A stretch of 39,830 nucleotides of DNA from Hyphomicrobium_A sp035517115 (GCA_035517115.1 DATIZL010000146.1:1-39830); one strand, 5' to 3'. Numbered from the stretch's first letter, positions 31,147 through 39,603 are shown. A program made the numbers and translations. Notes: generated by a model not told the origin, from the sequence alone.

Positions 31147-32904
31147 ATGACCGACAAGCGCTCAAAGAACGAGTTCCTCAAGGAGCAGAGCCGGTTCCTG
31201 CGCGGCACGATCGCGAAGGGTCTCGCCGACGTGGCAACGGGCGCGATCGTCGAGGACGATACTCAGCTCTTGAAGTTCCACGGCTCCTACATGCAGGACG
31301 ACCGCGATGTTCGCGGCGAGCGCGCAAAGAAGAAGCTGGAGAAGGCCTACAGCTTCATGGTCCGCTTGCGCATCCCCGGAGGGCTCGTCACGCCCAAGCA
31401 GTGGCTCGGGCTCGATGCGGTCGCGGGGACCTATGCCAACCGCACCCTGCGCGTCACGACGCGCGCGACGTTCCAGTTTCACGGCATCATCAAGTCGAAC
31501 TTGAAACGCGCCATGCAGGCGATCAACGCGGTCGGCATCGACACCAAGGCCGCCTGCGGCGACGTCAATCGCGGCGTCATGTCCGTCGCCAATCCCCATC
31601 TTTCGAAGGTCCACATGGAGGCCTACGAGCTCGCCAAGGCGACGAGCAATCGCCTGGTGCCGCGCACGGGCGCCTATCATGAGATTTGGCTCGAGGGCGA
31701 GCAGGTGATCGACGAAACGCGCCCGGCTAAGAAGGACGAGGAGCCGATCTACGGCACGCACTACCTGCCGCGCAAATTCAAGATCGTTTTCGCCGTGCCG
31801 CCCGACAACGACGTCGACGTGTTCGCCCACGACCTCGGCTTCATCGCCATCGTGAAGGACGGGAAGATCGCCGGCTGGAACGTCACCGTGGGCGGCGGCA
31901 TGGGCATGACGCACGGCGAGCTGGATACGTTTCCGCGCACGGCCGATGTCATGGGCTTCTGCACGTCGGATCAGGCAGTCGACGTGGCGGAGAAAGTGGT
32001 GACGGTGCAGCGCGACTGGGGCAACCGCGAAAACCGCAAGCGCGCCCGCCTGAAGTATACGATCGAGGACCGCGGGCTCGACGCCTTCCGCGCCGAGACG
32101 GAGAAGCGCCTGGGCTACAAGCTGGGCGCGCCGCGGCCGTTCAAATTCACCTCTACCGGCGACGCCATCGGCTGGCGGCAGAGCAGCGACGCGAAGGGGG
32201 CCAAGCGCTGGCACCTCACGCTGTTCATCGAGAACGGGCGCATCAAGGACCGCCCCGGTCTGACGCTGCGCAGCTGCTTGCGCGAGATCGCGGAGCTGGG
32301 AGGCATTGATTTTGTGCTGACCGCCAATCAGAACGTGATCCTCGCCAACGCCACGGCCAAAACGAAGGCGAAGATCGACGCCCTTCTCGCCAAGCATGGG
32401 GTGAGCATCCGCACGACATCGGGATTGCGCCGCAACTCGATCGCGTGCGTGGCGCTACCGACGTGCGGGCTGGCCCTCGCCGAGAGCGAGCGCTTCCTTC
32501 CCGACGTCGTCACTGCTCTCGAGGAGCTGACCGAGCGGGTCGGCCTCAAGGACGACGACATCGTCATCCGCATGACCGGCTGCCCCAACGGCTGCGCGCG
32601 GCCGTATCTCGCCGAGATCGGTCTCGTCGGCCGCAATCCGGGTCTCTACAATCTTTACCTCGGTGCGGCGTTCGACGGCTCGCGGCTAAACAAGCTCTAC
32701 GCCGAGGACGTCGACAAGGCGCAGATCGTGCGGCTCTTGGAGCCGATCCTCGCGCGCTACGCCAAGGAGCGGGAGAAGGGCGAGCGCTTCGGCGACTTCG
32801 TCATCCGCGCGGGCTACGTGGCCGCGACAACAGCGGGGAACAAATTCCACACCGACGTGAAGCCCCTGAAGGGCGACGCGAAGCCCGTGAAGGTCGTGAG
32901 CTGA
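31147..32904 (+). CDS. cysI: Assimilatory sulfite reductase hemoprotein subunit
   Basis: A 585-aa siroheme/4Fe-4S enzyme that reduces sulfite to sulfide by six electrons. Motifs: KNEFLKEQSRFLRGTIAKGL, LLKFHGSYMQDDRD, LRVTTRATFQFHGIIKSNLK, ACGDVNRGVMSVAN, and the cluster ligands in ACVALPTCGLALAESER (Cys-x5-Cys) and MTGCPNGCARPYLAEIGLVG (Cys-x3-Cys). Family-normal length. ATG 31147 gives the standard N-terminus; the open frame back to 30805 is a shadow of cysJ. It converges with the TauE/SafE gene, 30 bases away. Confidence 0.96.
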   Translation: MTDKRSKNEFLKEQSRFLRGTIAKGLADVATGAIVEDDTQLLKFHGSYMQDDRDVRGERAKKKLEKAYSFMVRLRIPGGLVTPKQWLGLDAVAGTYANRTLRVTTRATFQFHGIIKSNLKRAMQAINAVGIDTKAACGDVNRGVMSVANPHLSKVHMEAYELAKATSNRLVPRTGAYHEIWLEGEQVIDETRPAKKDEEPIYGTHYLPRKFKIVFAVPPDNDVDVFAHDLGFIAIVKDGKIAGWNVTVGGGMGMTHGELDTFPRTADVMGFCTSDQAVDVAEKVVTVQRDWGNRENRKRARLKYTIEDRGLDAFRAETEKRLGYKLGAPRPFKFTSTGDAIGWRQSSDAKGAKRWHLTLFIENGRIKDRPGLTLRSCLREIAELGGIDFVLTANQNVILANATAKTKAKIDALLAKHGVSIRTTSGLRRNSIACVALPTCGLALAESERFLPDVVTALEELTERVGLKDDDIVIRMTGCPNGCARPYLAEIGLVGRNPGLYNLYLGAAFDGSRLNKLYAEDVDKAQIVRLLEPILARYAKEREKGERFGDFVIRAGYVAATTAGNKFHTDVKPLKGDAKPVKVVS

Positions 32905-32934
32905 GCCCTAGGCTCTGGCCGCGCCCCGTGCCGT

Positions 32935-33735
32935 TCAGTGCTTGGTCATCACCAGCGAATAGGCGGCCCATAGCAGCACGGTCGCCAGCACGATGCGCAG
33001 GAACCAGTCGGGCACGAGGCCGGTGATGCGCGAGCCGAGCGCGATCCCGGGCACGGAGCCGACAAGCAGTATGCCGAGAATGGGCAGGTCCACATTGCCC
33101 ATGCTGAAATGGCTCATGCCGGCGAGGAACGTCAGCGGGATCGCATGCACGATGTCGGTGCCGACGAGGCGGCGCGCCGAGAGCGAGTGGTAGAGCGCCG
33201 TCAGCGCCACGACGCCGATGGCGCCGGCCCCGACCGAGGTCAGCGCCACGAGAATGCCGAGCACGAGACCGAGCACGAGCGTCGGGCCGCGGCGTACGAC
33301 CGTGGGCGCGGCAGCGTCGGCAGAGCGCATCGCGTAGCGCTGCAGCAGCGGGTAGCTTGCGACCGCAGTTGAGCTGACGACGAGCGCCGCCGCCAGGATC
33401 CTGCGGATGAGATTTGCAAGCAGCAGCGTGTCGGGTGCCGCGTAGTAGATCCAGGCGAAGATGATGAGGGCACCGGGCAGGCTGCCCGACGCGAGCCAGC
33501 GCACGATCGCCCAATCGACGTTGCCGAGTGCGTGGTGCCGCCAGGCCGCGCTGGCCTTGGTGATCGAGGCGAAGAGGAGATCGGTGCCGACCGCGAGCAC
33601 GGGCGAGATGCCGATGCCGGAGATCAGGAAGGGCGTCATCAGCGAGCCGGCGCCCACCCCGGTCAGCCCCACGAGGAACCCGACGCAGAAGCCGCCACCG
33701 ATGATGAGGGGCCAAGAGGCGGAAAGGTCTACCAT
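32935..33735 (-). CDS. TauE/SafE family anion permease (sulfite exporter or sulfate transporter)
   Basis: A 266-aa membrane protein with about eight hydrophobic segments. The family opening WPLIIGGGFCVGFLVGLTGV with GAGSLMTPFLI is repeated in the second half as LVLGLVLGILVALTSVGAGA with IGVVALTALYHSL; TDIVHAIPLTFLAGMSHFSM and IVLATVLLWAAYSLVMTKH follow. TauE/SafE proteins move sulfite, sulfoacetate or sulfate-type anions. Placement downstream of cysHDN on the same strand (125-base gap) makes a sulfur oxyanion the likely substrate, either uptake of sulfate or release of toxic sulfite. Confidence 0.85.
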   Translation of the reverse strand: MVDLSASWPLIIGGGFCVGFLVGLTGVGAGSLMTPFLISGIGISPVLAVGTDLLFASITKASAAWRHHALGNVDWAIVRWLASGSLPGALIIFAWIYYAAPDTLLLANLIRRILAAALVVSSTAVASYPLLQRYAMRSADAAAPTVVRRGPTLVLGLVLGILVALTSVGAGAIGVVALTALYHSLSARRLVGTDIVHAIPLTFLAGMSHFSMGNVDLPILGILLVGSVPGIALGSRITGLVPDWFLRIVLATVLLWAAYSLVMTKH

Positions 33736-33860
33736 AACGAACAGGGCTCTCGCGCTCGGTTGGCCGCCCAGTCGGCGGGTCTTTTTCTGCTATATTGGAG
33801 AGGGTTGGCAGGGAAGCGCAAGCGATAGCTTCGCCTGCGGCTAGGACTCCGCCCGGGGCT

Positions 33861-35333
33861 TTAAAGCTCCAGTTTCACGTCGACCCCAGCAGCGCGCAGC
33901 AGCAGCGCCGCCTCGTTGGCCCGACGCTGGAACTCGTGCCGGTCCTGCTCGCTCGACCCGAGATCGCGGCAGATGCCCTTGGCGAGCATCTCCCGCGTGA
34001 GCCGGAACGTCGAGGTGGCGTCCGCCGCGCCGCCGTTTGCTGCGCTCAAGATGACGCCGCCAGCCACCGAGGCACCTGTGGTGGCATCCACGATCAGGAA
34101 AGCCCCCGTGCCGGGAAGCGCGGCGAAGGCATCGACCGCTACCGGGCGCCCGAGCGTAATGCCCGCGAGCGCAATATCGTTGACGGAGGCTCCCTCCGCC
34201 GGCTGCGCGGCGAGCGTCTCCAGATCGAGGAGCGACTTGATCTTGATCGACGAGATGGGCGCCAAATCGGTCGCCGTGCGCAAGAGATAGCCGGCGCGTG
34301 GATCGAACGGGGTCTCCCACAGCCATACGAGGCGGGCCTCGATATGCGTCGCCACGGTCGGTTGCGTCTGCGGGCAAGAGAGGACGGCGCCGCGGGCGAC
34401 GTCAATGTCGGTATCGAGCTGCAGGGCCACGGCTTGGCCCTGCTGCGCGAACTCGAGATCGCGGCCCATGGTGGCGATGCGCAAGACGTGGGCGCTCTTG
34501 CCGCTCGAGGCATCCGTGACGCGGTCGCCGACGCACACGCGGCCCGCGCTGACGGTGCCGGCGAGCCCGCGGAAGTCGAGCCCGTCGCGCAGCACGAACT
34601 GCACCGGGAACCGGAACGGCCCGGCGGGCGCGGTATCGCGAGCGGGCAAGCGCTCCAGGTGCTCGAGCAGGTAGGGGCCGGTGTACCAAGGCATGTGCTC
34701 GGAGTGCCGCGCGACGTTGTCGCCGCCGACGGCCGAGACAGGAATGGCGATGGCGTCGCGGAAGCCGAAGCGCAGCGTCAGCTCGCGGAAGTCGGCCTCG
34801 ATCGCGCGGAACTTCTCCTGCGACCAGCCGACGAGGTCCATCTTGTTGACGGCGAGGATCACGCGCTTCACGCCGACGATGTCGAGGATCGCCGCGTGCC
34901 GGCGGGTCTGCCGCTTAACGCCGTGGCGCGCGTCGACGAGCATGATGGCGACGTCGGCGTGCGAGGCGCCGCTCGCCATGTTGCGCGTGTACTGCTCGTG
35001 CCCGGGGCTGTCGATGATGACGAAGCGGCGCGTGTCGGTATCGAAGTAGCGCCAGGCGATGTCGATGGTGATGCCTTGCTCGCGCTCGGCCACGAGGCCG
35101 TCGACGAGCAGGCTGAAATCGGGATGCGCGCTGCCACCGGCGGTGCGCCCGGACTTCTTCAGGGTCTCGCGCTGGTCATCGTAAAGGTCGGAGGCATCCC
35201 ACAGGAGGCGGCCGATGAGCGTCGACTTGCCGTCGTCGACGGAGCCGCAGGTCAACAGATGCAGGATGCCGTTGAGCTCCTGCGCCGGCTCGGGCGCAGC
35301 CTGCGGCTGACGGATGGCGGAGAGCGCCGTCAT
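33861..35333 (-). CDS. cysN: Sulfate adenylyltransferase large subunit (GTPase) with vestigial APS-kinase tail
   Basis: A 490-aa EF-Tu-like GTPase that drives ATP sulfurylase: G1 GSVDDGKSTLIGRLL, G2/switch EREQGITIDIAWRYF, G3 DSPGHEQYTRNM, G4 AVNKMDLVGW, followed by two beta-barrel domains ending near FLIVDATTGASVAGGVI. In many alphaproteobacteria the chain continues into a full APS kinase (CysC). Here the P-loop is absent, but the last ~45 residues (LTREMLAKGICRDLG, then DRHEFQRRANEAALLL and RAAG) align without gaps to the APS-kinase segment after its DGDN motif. It overlaps cysD by one base (TGATG). Confidence 0.93.
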   Translation of the reverse strand: MTALSAIRQPQAAPEPAQELNGILHLLTCGSVDDGKSTLIGRLLWDASDLYDDQRETLKKSGRTAGGSAHPDFSLLVDGLVAEREQGITIDIAWRYFDTDTRRFVIIDSPGHEQYTRNMASGASHADVAIMLVDARHGVKRQTRRHAAILDIVGVKRVILAVNKMDLVGWSQEKFRAIEADFRELTLRFGFRDAIAIPVSAVGGDNVARHSEHMPWYTGPYLLEHLERLPARDTAPAGPFRFPVQFVLRDGLDFRGLAGTVSAGRVCVGDRVTDASSGKSAHVLRIATMGRDLEFAQQGQAVALQLDTDIDVARGAVLSCPQTQPTVATHIEARLVWLWETPFDPRAGYLLRTATDLAPISSIKIKSLLDLETLAAQPAEGASVNDIALAGITLGRPVAVDAFAALPGTGAFLIVDATTGASVAGGVILSAANGGAADATSTFRLTREMLAKGICRDLGSSEQDRHEFQRRANEAALLLRAAGVDVKLEL

Positions 35334-36238
35334 CAGAAATAACCTTCCTGCTTCTTGCGCTCCATGGCGCCGGTTTGGTCGTGGTCGATGAGGCGCCCCT
35401 GCCGCTCGGAGGTGCGCGCGGAGAGCGTCTCCGCGACGACACTCTCGATGTCGCTCGCCGCGGAGGCAACGGCCGCCGTCAGCGGCCAGCAGCCGAGCGT
35501 GCGGAAGCGCACCGTCCTCGTCTGCGGGGTCTCTCCCGGCTGCAACGGCAGCCGGTCGTCATCGAGAACGAGAAGCTGGCCGTTGCGCGTGATGGTGGGG
35601 CGCCGCGCGGCGAAATAGAGAGGCACTACGTCGAGGCCTTCGCGCGCGATGTAGCGCCAGACGTCGCGCTCGGTCCAGTTGGAGAGCGGGAACACGCGCA
35701 CCGTCTCGCCGACGCCGAGGCGCCCGTTCAAAAGGTTCCACATCTCGGGCCGCTGCCGGCGCGGATCCCAGCGATGGCCGGGCGAGCGGAACGAGAACAC
35801 GCGCTCCTTGGCACGCGAGCCTTCCTCGTCGCGGCGCGCTCCGCCGAAAGCGGCGTCGAACCCGTGCTGATCGAGCGCCTGCTTCAGAGGCTGCGTCTTC
35901 ATTACGTCGGTGTAGACGGAAGGTGCATAATCGATCGGGTTGATGCCACGCTCGAGCCCCTCGCGGTTGGTGTGGACGATGAGGTCGAGGCCCAACTCGC
36001 GCACCGTCTTGTCGCGGAACGCGATCATGTCCTTGAACTTCCACGTCGTGTCGATGTGGAGCAGCGGAAAGGGCGGCCTCTGCGGGAAGAACGCCTTGCG
36101 GGCGAGGTGCAGAAGCACGGTCGAGTCCTTGCCGATCGAATAGAGCAGCACGGGCTTGCGGAACTGCGCGGCCGCCTCGCGGAAGATATGGATCGCCTCC
36201 GCTTCCAGCACGTCGAGGTGAGAGAACGGTGCCGTCAT
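35333..36238 (-). CDS. cysD: Sulfate adenylyltransferase small subunit
   Basis: A 301-aa ATP sulfurylase subunit of the PP-loop superfamily; with CysN it makes APS from sulfate and ATP. Motifs: HLDVLEAEAIHIFREAAAQF, the PP-loop LLYSIGKDSTVLLHLARKAF, HIDTTWKFKDMIAFRDK, DAAFGGARRDEEGSRAKERV, FPLSNWTERDVWRYIAREGL and a C-terminal MERKKQEGYF. Start at 36238 overlaps the cysH stop (ATGA); the frame is open 23 codons more into cysH without conservation. Middle gene of cysH-cysD-cysN. Confidence 0.97.
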   Translation of the reverse strand: MTAPFSHLDVLEAEAIHIFREAAAQFRKPVLLYSIGKDSTVLLHLARKAFFPQRPPFPLLHIDTTWKFKDMIAFRDKTVRELGLDLIVHTNREGLERGINPIDYAPSVYTDVMKTQPLKQALDQHGFDAAFGGARRDEEGSRAKERVFSFRSPGHRWDPRRQRPEMWNLLNGRLGVGETVRVFPLSNWTERDVWRYIAREGLDVVPLYFAARRPTITRNGQLLVLDDDRLPLQPGETPQTRTVRFRTLGCWPLTAAVASAASDIESVVAETLSARTSERQGRLIDHDQTGAMERKKQEGYF

Positions 36239-37071
36239 GCCGCTTTTTCCTGTTTGCCGGGGCGGTTGTGCAGCCCGCACTCCTTGCCGTCCTCGTTTTC
36301 CCACCACCAGCGTCCAGCGCGGATGTCTTCACCCGGTTTGATGGCGCGCGTGCACGGCTGGCAGCCGATCGAAGGGAAACCCTTCGCGTGCAGCGGATTG
36401 ACCGGCACCTTGTTGGCCGCGACGTAAGCCTCGAGCTGATCGAGCGTCCAGTCGGCGATGGGGCTCAACTTGACGAGCTGATGCTCGTCATCCCATGCGG
36501 CAAATGGCACCGAGGCGCGGCCCGCGGACTGATCGCGCCTGAGACCCGTGACCCAGCCCGCGGCGCCGGCGAGCGCGCGTTTGAGCGGGCGCACCTTGCG
36601 CACCTCGCAGCACGCCTTGCGGTTCTCCACTGCTAAGCGGAAGCCGAAGATACCGTCGCGGGCGACGAGCTCCTCCACCTCCTTGGCGTCGGGCGCGACC
36701 ACGCGAATTCTGATGCCGTAGCGCTGCTCGCTCGCTTCGAGCGTCTCGAGCGTCTCGGGGAAATGGCGCCCGGTGTCGAGCGTGAACACGTCTATGGGCA
36801 CGCCCGTGGTGGCGATGGCGTGCAGGATGGCCTGGTCCTCGAGGCCGAGGCTCGTCGAGAAGGCAATGCGCCCCTTCACGGCTCGGGTGATCGCCTGCAG
36901 GCGGTCCTCCAGCGTCGCAAGCCCTGCGAGCCGCTTGTCGAGGCCGGCAACACTGCGCGCCTGGCCGCGTACCTGGCCGCCCGTCCCGCGTGCCGCAGGC
37001 TGGGAGCGCAAAGCGCTTCTGGCGCCGGACGCCATTGCAGCGCCGCGCCCGGCTGAGGACTTCGCCGGCAT
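36235..37071 (-). CDS. cysH: Iron-sulfur adenylylsulfate (APS) reductase
   Basis: A 278-aa reductase with a 40-residue basic, low-complexity N-terminus, then the PP-loop-like ITRAVKGRIAFSTSLGLEDQ, DVFTLDTGRHFPETLETLE, TGLRRDQSAGRA, and C-terminal KECGLH with the catalytic Cys. Cysteines in NRKACCEVRK and SIGCQPCTRA form a CC-x81-CxxC pattern, the 4Fe-4S signature of APS reductases; PAPS-specific enzymes such as E. coli CysH lack it. So sulfate is probably reduced directly from APS. First gene of the cysHDN unit; ATG 37071 has AAGG about ten bases upstream. Confidence 0.94.
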   Translation of the reverse strand: MPAKSSAGRGAAMASGARSALRSQPAARGTGGQVRGQARSVAGLDKRLAGLATLEDRLQAITRAVKGRIAFSTSLGLEDQAILHAIATTGVPIDVFTLDTGRHFPETLETLEASEQRYGIRIRVVAPDAKEVEELVARDGIFGFRLAVENRKACCEVRKVRPLKRALAGAAGWVTGLRRDQSAGRASVPFAAWDDEHQLVKLSPIADWTLDQLEAYVAANKVPVNPLHAKGFPSIGCQPCTRAIKPGEDIRAGRWWWENEDGKECGLHNRPGKQEKAA

Positions 37072-37643
37072 CTCGGATCCCTTACGGTTAGCGAGCCCAA
37101 CTTAATGAAAACAGGTTCCCATATAAAGGCTACCTCGCAAATAAAAATAGGATCACATTCCTCGCGCGGGCCAGAATGGAAATTTTTTGCCAGCCCGTTG
37201 GTTGTTGGAACGCCGTGTTGCAGCCGAAGTCGAGGCCCCCGATTGCGTGCAACGCTCGCGCTCCAGCAACAGCGCAACACATCGGCGGGCGCGGCGCGAA
37301 TCAGTGTGTAGGCAAGTCGTTCAATTGCAGCCAGTAATGCTCCCCGCAAGGCGCGGCCGGCGGCATGGTTTTCGGCGAGATGTTGGCGAATGTTGGGGAC
37401 GAATCGGGGTGGGAAAAACTTCATTTATCTCAGCATGTTAACCAATGTGATCATGTGGACATCGCGTGCGAGTCGCGCCGCGAAAGTTGTGGGCCGAATA
37501 ATGCCCCTGGCGGGCCGGGAAACTGGTGTTATTCTCTGCCCGCTTTGCCGCCGAGCCCGCATGTGGGAGAGGGCAACTACCACGTCCGGCTGTGTCGGCG
37601 GCGAGGCAGCACATGCAACGTTGAGCAGTAGCGGGGTACCGAG
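37072..37643. other. Intergenic region between cysH and the cold-shock-domain gene (572 bp)
   Basis: No convincing gene. The first ~120 bases are unusually AT-rich for this genome and on the minus strand form the leader/promoter of cysHDN (TTTTTATTTG and TTTATATGG stretches), though no clean -35/-10 pair is seen. The right half is GC-rich and is the probable leader of the cold-shock gene; it has complementary segments listed separately. Open frames here have no recognisable domain. Confidence 0.5.
37545..37616 (+). promoter_or_regulatory. Candidate structured 5' leader of the cold-shock-domain gene
   Basis: TTGCCGCCGA (37545-37554) can pair with TCGGCGGCGA (37595-37604), ten pairs including one G-U. 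GCATGTG (37559-37565) can pair with CACATGC (37610-37616), seven pairs. The two stems interleave, so they would form a pseudoknot or exclude each other. The segment ends 28 bases before the ATG. Chance pairing in GC-rich DNA is a real alternative. Confidence 0.3.
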
Positions 37644-38243
37644 ATGGGGGATTCCAAGCGTCCCGACTTTCCGCAATTCGAGCACTCAAACGAAGCCATT
37701 CGGGACGGCGAAGAGGCCGGGATCGAAGTCTTCGAGGTGGTCGGATCCATAAAATGGTTTGACGCATCAAAAGGTTATGGCTTCATAGTCCCGGACAACG
37801 GGTTGGCCGACATCCTGCTCCACGTCACCTGCCTGCGCGCGGGGGGATATCAAACGGCCTACGAGGGAGCTAGAGTTCACTGCGAGGTGCTGCGACGCCC
37901 CAAGGGCATGCAGGCGTTCCGCATCCTCAGCATGGACGAAAGCACGGCAATTCACCCATCGCAGCTGCCGCAGCGGACGCACGTCATCGTCCAGCCGGAG
38001 AGCGACTGGGAGCGGGCGATGGTGAAATGGTTCAACCGTGTGCGCGGGTTCGGCTTCCTGACGCGGGGCGAGGGCACGCCGGACGTGTTCGTGCACATGG
38101 AGACGCTGCGCCGCTTCGGCTTCACCGAGCTGCGTCCGGGCCAGATGGTGCTGGTGCGCTGGGGCCATGGCTCGAAGGGCTGCATGGCAGCGGAGCTGCG
38201 CCCCGACGGTCAGCCGGGGCCGGGACTTCCGCCGACGCATTGA
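37644..38243 (+). CDS. Double cold-shock-domain protein
   Basis: A 199-aa protein with two cold-shock domains. The first (residues ~30-95) opens VVGSIKWFDASKGYGFIVPD with LADILLHVTCLRAGG. The second (~122-190) opens ERAMVKWFNRVRGFGFLTRG with PDVFVHMETLRRFGF. The RNP1-like KGYGFI and RGFGFL and RNP2-like DILLHV and DVFVHM motifs are intact in both, so it should bind single-stranded nucleic acid as an RNA chaperone. An acidic N-terminus and a charged linker surround the domains. This two-domain architecture is common in Alphaproteobacteria. The DUF192 gene starts two bases after its stop. Confidence 0.92.
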   Translation: MGDSKRPDFPQFEHSNEAIRDGEEAGIEVFEVVGSIKWFDASKGYGFIVPDNGLADILLHVTCLRAGGYQTAYEGARVHCEVLRRPKGMQAFRILSMDESTAIHPSQLPQRTHVIVQPESDWERAMVKWFNRVRGFGFLTRGEGTPDVFVHMETLRRFGFTELRPGQMVLVRWGHGSKGCMAAELRPDGQPGPGLPPTH

Positions 38244-38245
38244 CC

Positions 38246-38749
38246 GTGCGCGAGCCTAAAGGCCAGAGAATTTCGAGCGGGGCTGCCGTTTGGGCGGCCC
38301 CGCTTTTTATCGTCGCCGCGCTGCTGGTTGCTTTCGCCGGCCCGGTGTGCGCGCGCATGCGGGTGGAGAAGCTGTGGCTCGTCACCGGCGCCAGTCAGGA
38401 GACGCCGCTCGACGTGGAGATGGCGGTCGACCCCAAGGAGAAAGAGCTCGGGCTCATGTTCCGCACCGAGCTTGCCGACAATCAGGGCATGCTCTTTCCC
38501 TACGGCGCTCCGCAAGAGGTGATGATGTGGATGCACAATACGTACATCCCGCTCGACATGGTGTTCATTCGCGCGGATGGCACGATCTTCCGCATCGAGC
38601 ACAATGCCGAGCCGCTGTCGGACCGCATCATCAGCTCGCAGGGGATGGTGTCGGCGGTGCTCGAGATGGCGGGCGGGGCGACCGAGCGCTTAGGCCTCAA
38701 GCCGGGCGACCGCGTGCGTCACCCAATTTTCGGCTCGCCCGCTCACTGA
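38246..38749 (+). CDS. DUF192 family exported protein
   Basis: A 167-aa protein. The first ~38 residues are a basic start and hydrophobic core (GAAVWAAPLFIVAALLVAFA, cleavage near VCARM), so it is exported or membrane-anchored. The DUF192 domain follows: ETPLDVEMAVDPKEKELGLM, FRTELADNQGMLFPYG, the signature MMWMHNTYIPLDMVFI and a closing ERLGLKPGDRVRHP. Function of the family is not established. GTG 38246 is used because no ATG precedes the signal segment; ATG 38357 would remove it. Two-base gap to the cold-shock gene implies translational coupling. Confidence 0.85.
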   Translation: MREPKGQRISSGAAVWAAPLFIVAALLVAFAGPVCARMRVEKLWLVTGASQETPLDVEMAVDPKEKELGLMFRTELADNQGMLFPYGAPQEVMMWMHNTYIPLDMVFIRADGTIFRIEHNAEPLSDRIISSQGMVSAVLEMAGGATERLGLKPGDRVRHPIFGSPAH

Positions 38750-38757
38750 CGTCTGAA

Positions 38758-38771
38758 GTTCAAATTTGAAC
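38758..38771. repeat. Perfect 14-bp palindrome after the DUF192 gene
   Basis: GTTCAAATTTGAAC is fully self-complementary and AT-rich against a GC-rich background, eight bases after the DUF192 stop. As RNA it has too small a loop to be a strong terminator; a protein-binding site is equally possible. Confidence 0.35.
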
Positions 38772-38883
38772 AGGGCGTCTCATGTCGCCGCTCCCCGCGC
38801 GGCGGGTGCGCTTGACCTCCCCGCGGCGGCGCGGCAGAGAGAACACCTAGGTCCCGTCGGGCGTCCCCGGCAGGACCCAGCGT

Positions 38884-38960
38884 CGGGGCGTAGCTCAGCC
38901 TGGTAGAGCACTTGCTTTGGGAGCAAGGGGCCGCGTGTTCGAATCACGCCGCCCCGACCA
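38884..38960 (+). tRNA. tRNA-Pro (anticodon TGG)
   Basis: A 77-base tRNA with encoded CCA. The acceptor arms CGGGGCG and CGCCCCG pair fully. TAGCTCAGCCTGGTAGAGCA gives the D arm, CTTGC-TTTGGGA-GCAAG the anticodon arm with TGG, and GCGTG-TTCGAAT-CACGC the T arm. The discriminator base is A. TGG reads proline CCA and, with wobble modification, other CCN codons. The coding genes just left of it are housekeeping in nature, while what follows looks accessory, and tRNA 3' ends are common integration sites. Confidence 0.96.
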
Positions 38961-38992
38961 CTGATCTCAATAACTTAGCGAAGTCGCTGTTC

Positions 38993-39022
38993 TCTTGGGC
39001 CCAAGAATTGGCCCAAGAAACG
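38993..39022. repeat. Palindrome and short tandem repeat downstream of tRNA-Pro
   Basis: TCTTGGGCCCAAGA (38993-39006) is a perfect palindrome. GGCCCAAGAA occurs twice, 12 bases apart (from 38999 and 39011). Such repeats next to a tRNA can be recombinase arm sites; that is inference, as no integrase is in the window. Confidence 0.35.
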
Positions 39023-39041
39023 CGACGTGAGCAGGGGCAGC

Positions 39042-39365
39042 ATGCCGATGAGCGGCAAAGCCACAGAGTGGGCGTGGGAGCAACCGCTCAGCGGGACGAA
39101 GAAGCTGCTGCTGCTCGCCGTTGCTCGCGAGGTCGATAAGCGCGGCAAGTGCCGAGCGACGCAGGAGCAGCTTGCCCAACACTGCGGCTGCTCGGTTCGT
39201 CAGGTTCGCCGGTTGATGAGCGAGCTTTCGGGGGAGCTGTATCTCCGCGGCGGTCCGCTTGGCGCACTGAACGGAGGGAGAGCTGCGAATATTTACGTGC
39301 TGCCGCGTGAGGCGCGCGAGAAAGCTATCAAACCGGACGCTGATGTCCGCATTGATCAGAAATAG
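39042..39365 (+). CDS. Helix-turn-helix protein, phage/plasmid replication-initiator-like N-terminal domain
   Basis: About 107 aa from ATG 39042 (GGGG four bases before it; ATG 39048 is also possible and the frame opens at GTG 39027). It has the winged-helix pattern of phage or plasmid replication and helix-turn-helix proteins: EWAWEQPLSGTKKLLLLAVA, then REVDKRGKCRATQEQLAQHC and GCSVRQVRRLMSELSGELYL. Such domains occur at the N-terminus of DnaD-like or phage O-type proteins, where a longer C-terminus follows; this one stops early, so it may be a truncated copy or a small regulator. It lies 81 bases after tRNA-Pro. Confidence 0.6.
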   Translation: MPMSGKATEWAWEQPLSGTKKLLLLAVAREVDKRGKCRATQEQLAQHCGCSVRQVRRLMSELSGELYLRGGPLGALNGGRAANIYVLPREAREKAIKPDADVRIDQK

Positions 39366-39603
39366 TAGCAAATCCGGACACCTACGGCCGGTCTTTTCCT
39401 CTGCTGGAATAGCCGGGAGCCACCCGATGCGCAGCGAAGCCCTTTTAGCATGCCCCTGGGTGACCGTGTGAGGGCCGCGGATGGCAAAGCGCAAGTGGGG
39501 CGTCTGGAGGTCGTCGCCGTGAAGCGCCTCTTATGCGGGCAGCTGACGGGCCTCCGCAAGAAGTTTGGGCGCAACCCACTACCTGGCACTGCCAGCCTAG
39601 CTG

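Noticed and set aside
33763..33787. Terminator-like CCGCC-GGCGG followed by a T-run on the plus strand
   Set aside because: It lies upstream of the TauE/SafE gene on the opposite strand with no plus-strand gene ending there; stem only five pairs.
33795..35342. 515-codon plus-strand open frame opposite cysN
   Set aside because: Its extent mirrors cysN and it shows no domain; a GC-rich shadow.
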